Origin: Alphaproteobacteria bacterium
Lineage (GTDB): Bacteria; Pseudomonadota; Alphaproteobacteria; ATCC43930; CGMCC-115725
DNA length: 7,325 nucleotides
NCBI GenBank assembly: GCA_005884825.1
Contig: VAZT01000316.1
Span: 1-7,325, forward strand
Reading direction: 5' to 3'
Shown here in pieces: positions 5,872 through 7,325 of the stretch (its first letter is position 1; every line of letters starts with the position of its first letter). A program made the position numbers and the translations under genes. The notes below the pieces were generated by a model. It searched no databases and had not been told where the DNA came from. It saw only the letters and a program-made list of their open reading frames with translations.

Positions 5872-6984
5872 ATGAGCCGCTTCGCCCCCGCCGATCTAGA
5901 AGAGTTGCGCGATGCTGTCGGCGAGGCGCTCGCCGTCGAAGAGCCCCTCGAAGTGGTCGCCGGCGGATCGAAGCGTGGGTTCGGCCGTCCCCTCCAGCTA
6001 CCGCGCCTGCTGGATTTGTCTCGTCTTGCAGGAATTCGGGACTACCAACCAAGTGAGCTGGTCCTGACCGCCGGCGCGGCAACCCCCATCGAGGAAATCG
6101 ACGCCGCGCTTGCCGAGGCCGGACAGATGCTCGCTTTCGAGCCACCGGATTTGGGCGCGCTGTTTGGCCTGCCCGAAGCTGTTGCTGGCCAGCGTACCCT
6201 GGGCGGCGCGTTAGCCTGCAATCTTTCGGGGCCTCGCCGCATCAAAGCGGGCGCGGCACGCGATCACTTCCTCGGCTTTCGCGGCGTCAGCGGGCGTGGC
6301 GAAGTCTTCAAGGCCGGGGGCAAGGTCGTCAAAAACGTCACCGGCTATGATCTTTGCAAGCTGATGGCCGGTTCCTTCGGGACGCTCGCCGCGCTCGAGG
6401 AAGTCACGGTAAAAGTGCTGCCGCGACCGGAAGCTCTCTCGACAGTGATGCTCTGGGGGCTCGATGCGCTGGCCGCGGTCCGAACGCTGAGCCGCGCGGT
6501 CGCCTCGCCGCACGACGAGCGGCTCTTGGCCGAATTGGGATCGGATTGTGAAGCCAGCTCGCTAGACGACCAAGCGTCCATCGCACTCTGGCGAGCGGTT
6601 CGCGATGTCCTGCCGCTCGCCGGGTTCGGAGACCGCGCCATCTGGCGCGTCTCGGTCGCACCCAGCCGGGGGGGCGAGCTGGCCGAGGCTATCTCGCGCC
6701 GTCTTGAGACCAATTGGTATCTGGATTGGGCAGGCGGGCTCCTTTGGGCGGCGATCGCGGGAGCCGAGGACGGTGGCGCAACGGTGATCCGAGACGCGAT
6801 CCGCGGGGCCGACGGGCGCGGCACCGGGCACGCCACTTTGATCAAGGGTTCGCCCGAGTTGCGCCGCTCGGTCCCGGTATTCGAACCGCAGTCGCCGCCT
6901 CTCGCGGCGCTCACCTCTCGGATCAAGGATGGCTTCGATCCGCGCCGGATTCTCAATCCCGGGCGCATCGTCGACGGGACTTGA
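5872..6984 (+). CDS. glcE: Glycolate oxidase subunit GlcE, FAD-binding
   Basis: GlcE is the second, smaller flavoprotein-type subunit of glycolate dehydrogenase, needed together with GlcD and GlcF for activity. It has 370 residues (E. coli GlcE is about 350). It carries a shortened PCMH FAD domain with VVAGGSKRGFGRP (28-40) as the phosphate-binding loop, QRTLGGALACNLSGPRR (107-123), and the strong GlcE signature KVVKNVTGYDLCKLMAGSFG (151-170), ending with FDPRRILNPGR (355-365). The frame is open back to 5356 inside glcD, but that part is a shadow; ATG 5872 with GGGGG at 5865-5869 just upstream gives the family N-terminus. The gene sits 14 bases after glcD and 4 bases before glcF, so the three are surely co-transcribed. 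No key motif is missing. Confidence 0.93.
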   Translation: MSRFAPADLEELRDAVGEALAVEEPLEVVAGGSKRGFGRPLQLPRLLDLSRLAGIRDYQPSELVLTAGAATPIEEIDAALAEAGQMLAFEPPDLGALFGLPEAVAGQRTLGGALACNLSGPRRIKAGAARDHFLGFRGVSGRGEVFKAGGKVVKNVTGYDLCKLMAGSFGTLAALEEVTVKVLPRPEALSTVMLWGLDALAAVRTLSRAVASPHDERLLAELGSDCEASSLDDQASIALWRAVRDVLPLAGFGDRAIWRVSVAPSRGGELAEAISRRLETNWYLDWAGGLLWAAIAGAEDGGATVIRDAIRGADGRGTGHATLIKGSPELRRSVPVFEPQSPPLAALTSRIKDGFDPRRILNPGRIVDGT

Positions 6985-6988
6985 ACCG

Positions 6989-7325
6989 GTGCGGACCGAT
7001 TTCACGCCGGAACAGCTTGCCGATCCCGATACGGCACAATCCGAAAAGGTGCTGCGGACCTGCACCCACTGCGGGTTTTGCACAGCGACCTGCCCGACCT
7101 ATGTCCTGCTCGGGGATGAGCTCGATAGTCCGCGGGGGCGCATTTATCTCATTAAGGACATGCTCGCCACCGGCAAAGTCATCGCCGATACGGTCAAGCA
7201 CATCGACCGATGTCTCTCCTGTTTAGCTTGCATGACAACCTGCCCGTCTGGCGTGCACTACATGCACCTGGTCGACCATGCTCGGCGATGGATCGAACGT
7301 AACTACCGTCGTCCGTGGGCAGAGA
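6989..7325 (+). CDS. glcF: Glycolate oxidase iron-sulfur subunit GlcF (5' part, cut by window edge)
   Basis: The first 112 residues of GlcF are visible. This subunit carries two 4Fe-4S clusters that take electrons from the flavin subunits, and in the full protein two C-terminal cysteine-rich CCG domains follow. The cluster motifs are complete: CTHCGFCTATCP (Cys25, 28, 31, 35) and CLSCLACMTTCP (Cys75, 78, 81, 85). Between them is the family stretch LGDELDSPRGRIYLIKDML. The start is a GTG at 6989, four bases after the glcE stop, with GGGA at 6976-6979 as ribosome binding site; FTPEQLADP just after it matches the usual GlcF N-terminus, and no ATG in this frame fits better. The frame is open to the end of the window. 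Confidence 0.93.
   Translation, partial: MRTDFTPEQLADPDTAQSEKVLRTCTHCGFCTATCPTYVLLGDELDSPRGRIYLIKDMLATGKVIADTVKHIDRCLSCLACMTTCPSGVHYMHLVDHARRWIERNYRRPWAE

Noticed and set aside
5348..6145. A 265-codon minus-strand open frame opposite glcD and glcE.
   Set aside because: It covers conserved parts of two known genes and has no domain of its own.

Overview
The window looks like a high-GC alphaproteobacterial chromosome segment. Three things point there: a 41-residue zinc-ligand-free form of ribosomal protein L36, a glycolate oxidase operon (glcD, glcE, start of glcF), and an AlaC-type aminotransferase. I cannot place it below class; Rhizobiales or Rhodospirillales are plausible. All supported genes lie on the + strand, and the minus-strand open frames are shadows.

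Left part (1 to about 1835) resembles a small phage-derived lysis module or its remnant. A gene tail runs in from the left edge and ends in an ATGA overlap with a very small lipoprotein ORF (80-196). A poorly coding, apparently decayed stretch of about 600 bases follows. Then come a GH25 muramidase without a signal peptide (821-1510) and a 78-residue lipoprotein with a clear lipobox (1599-1835). I recognise no holin, portal, integrase or att site, so this is a lysis-like island and not a demonstrated prophage.

Middle part: a complete AlaC-type PLP aminotransferase (1934-3169), then a small single-span membrane protein (3287-3550). Overlapping its end is a DUF2335-type membrane protein gene (3534-4122) that is split by a one-base frameshift at a run of five Cs. 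The two halves join cleanly once one C is removed.

Right part (from about 4140): a good sigma70-like promoter (TTGACT, 17 bases, TATGTT) precedes rpmJ (4221-4346). rpmJ is hidden in a different frame under an artefactual N-terminal extension of GlcD. glcD (4370-5857), glcE (5872-6984) and a glcF truncated by the window edge (from 6989) follow with gaps of 23, 14 and 4 bases. They encode the membrane-associated glycolate dehydrogenase that oxidises glycolate to glyoxylate. No terminator or regulator is visible between rpmJ and glcD, so the ribosomal-protein promoter may drive both.

No wholly new system can be proved from this sequence. The most interesting points are the unnamed lysis-associated lipoprotein(s) beside the GH25 enzyme, the frameshifted DUF2335 gene with its coupled small membrane protein, and the rpmJ-glcDEF arrangement.
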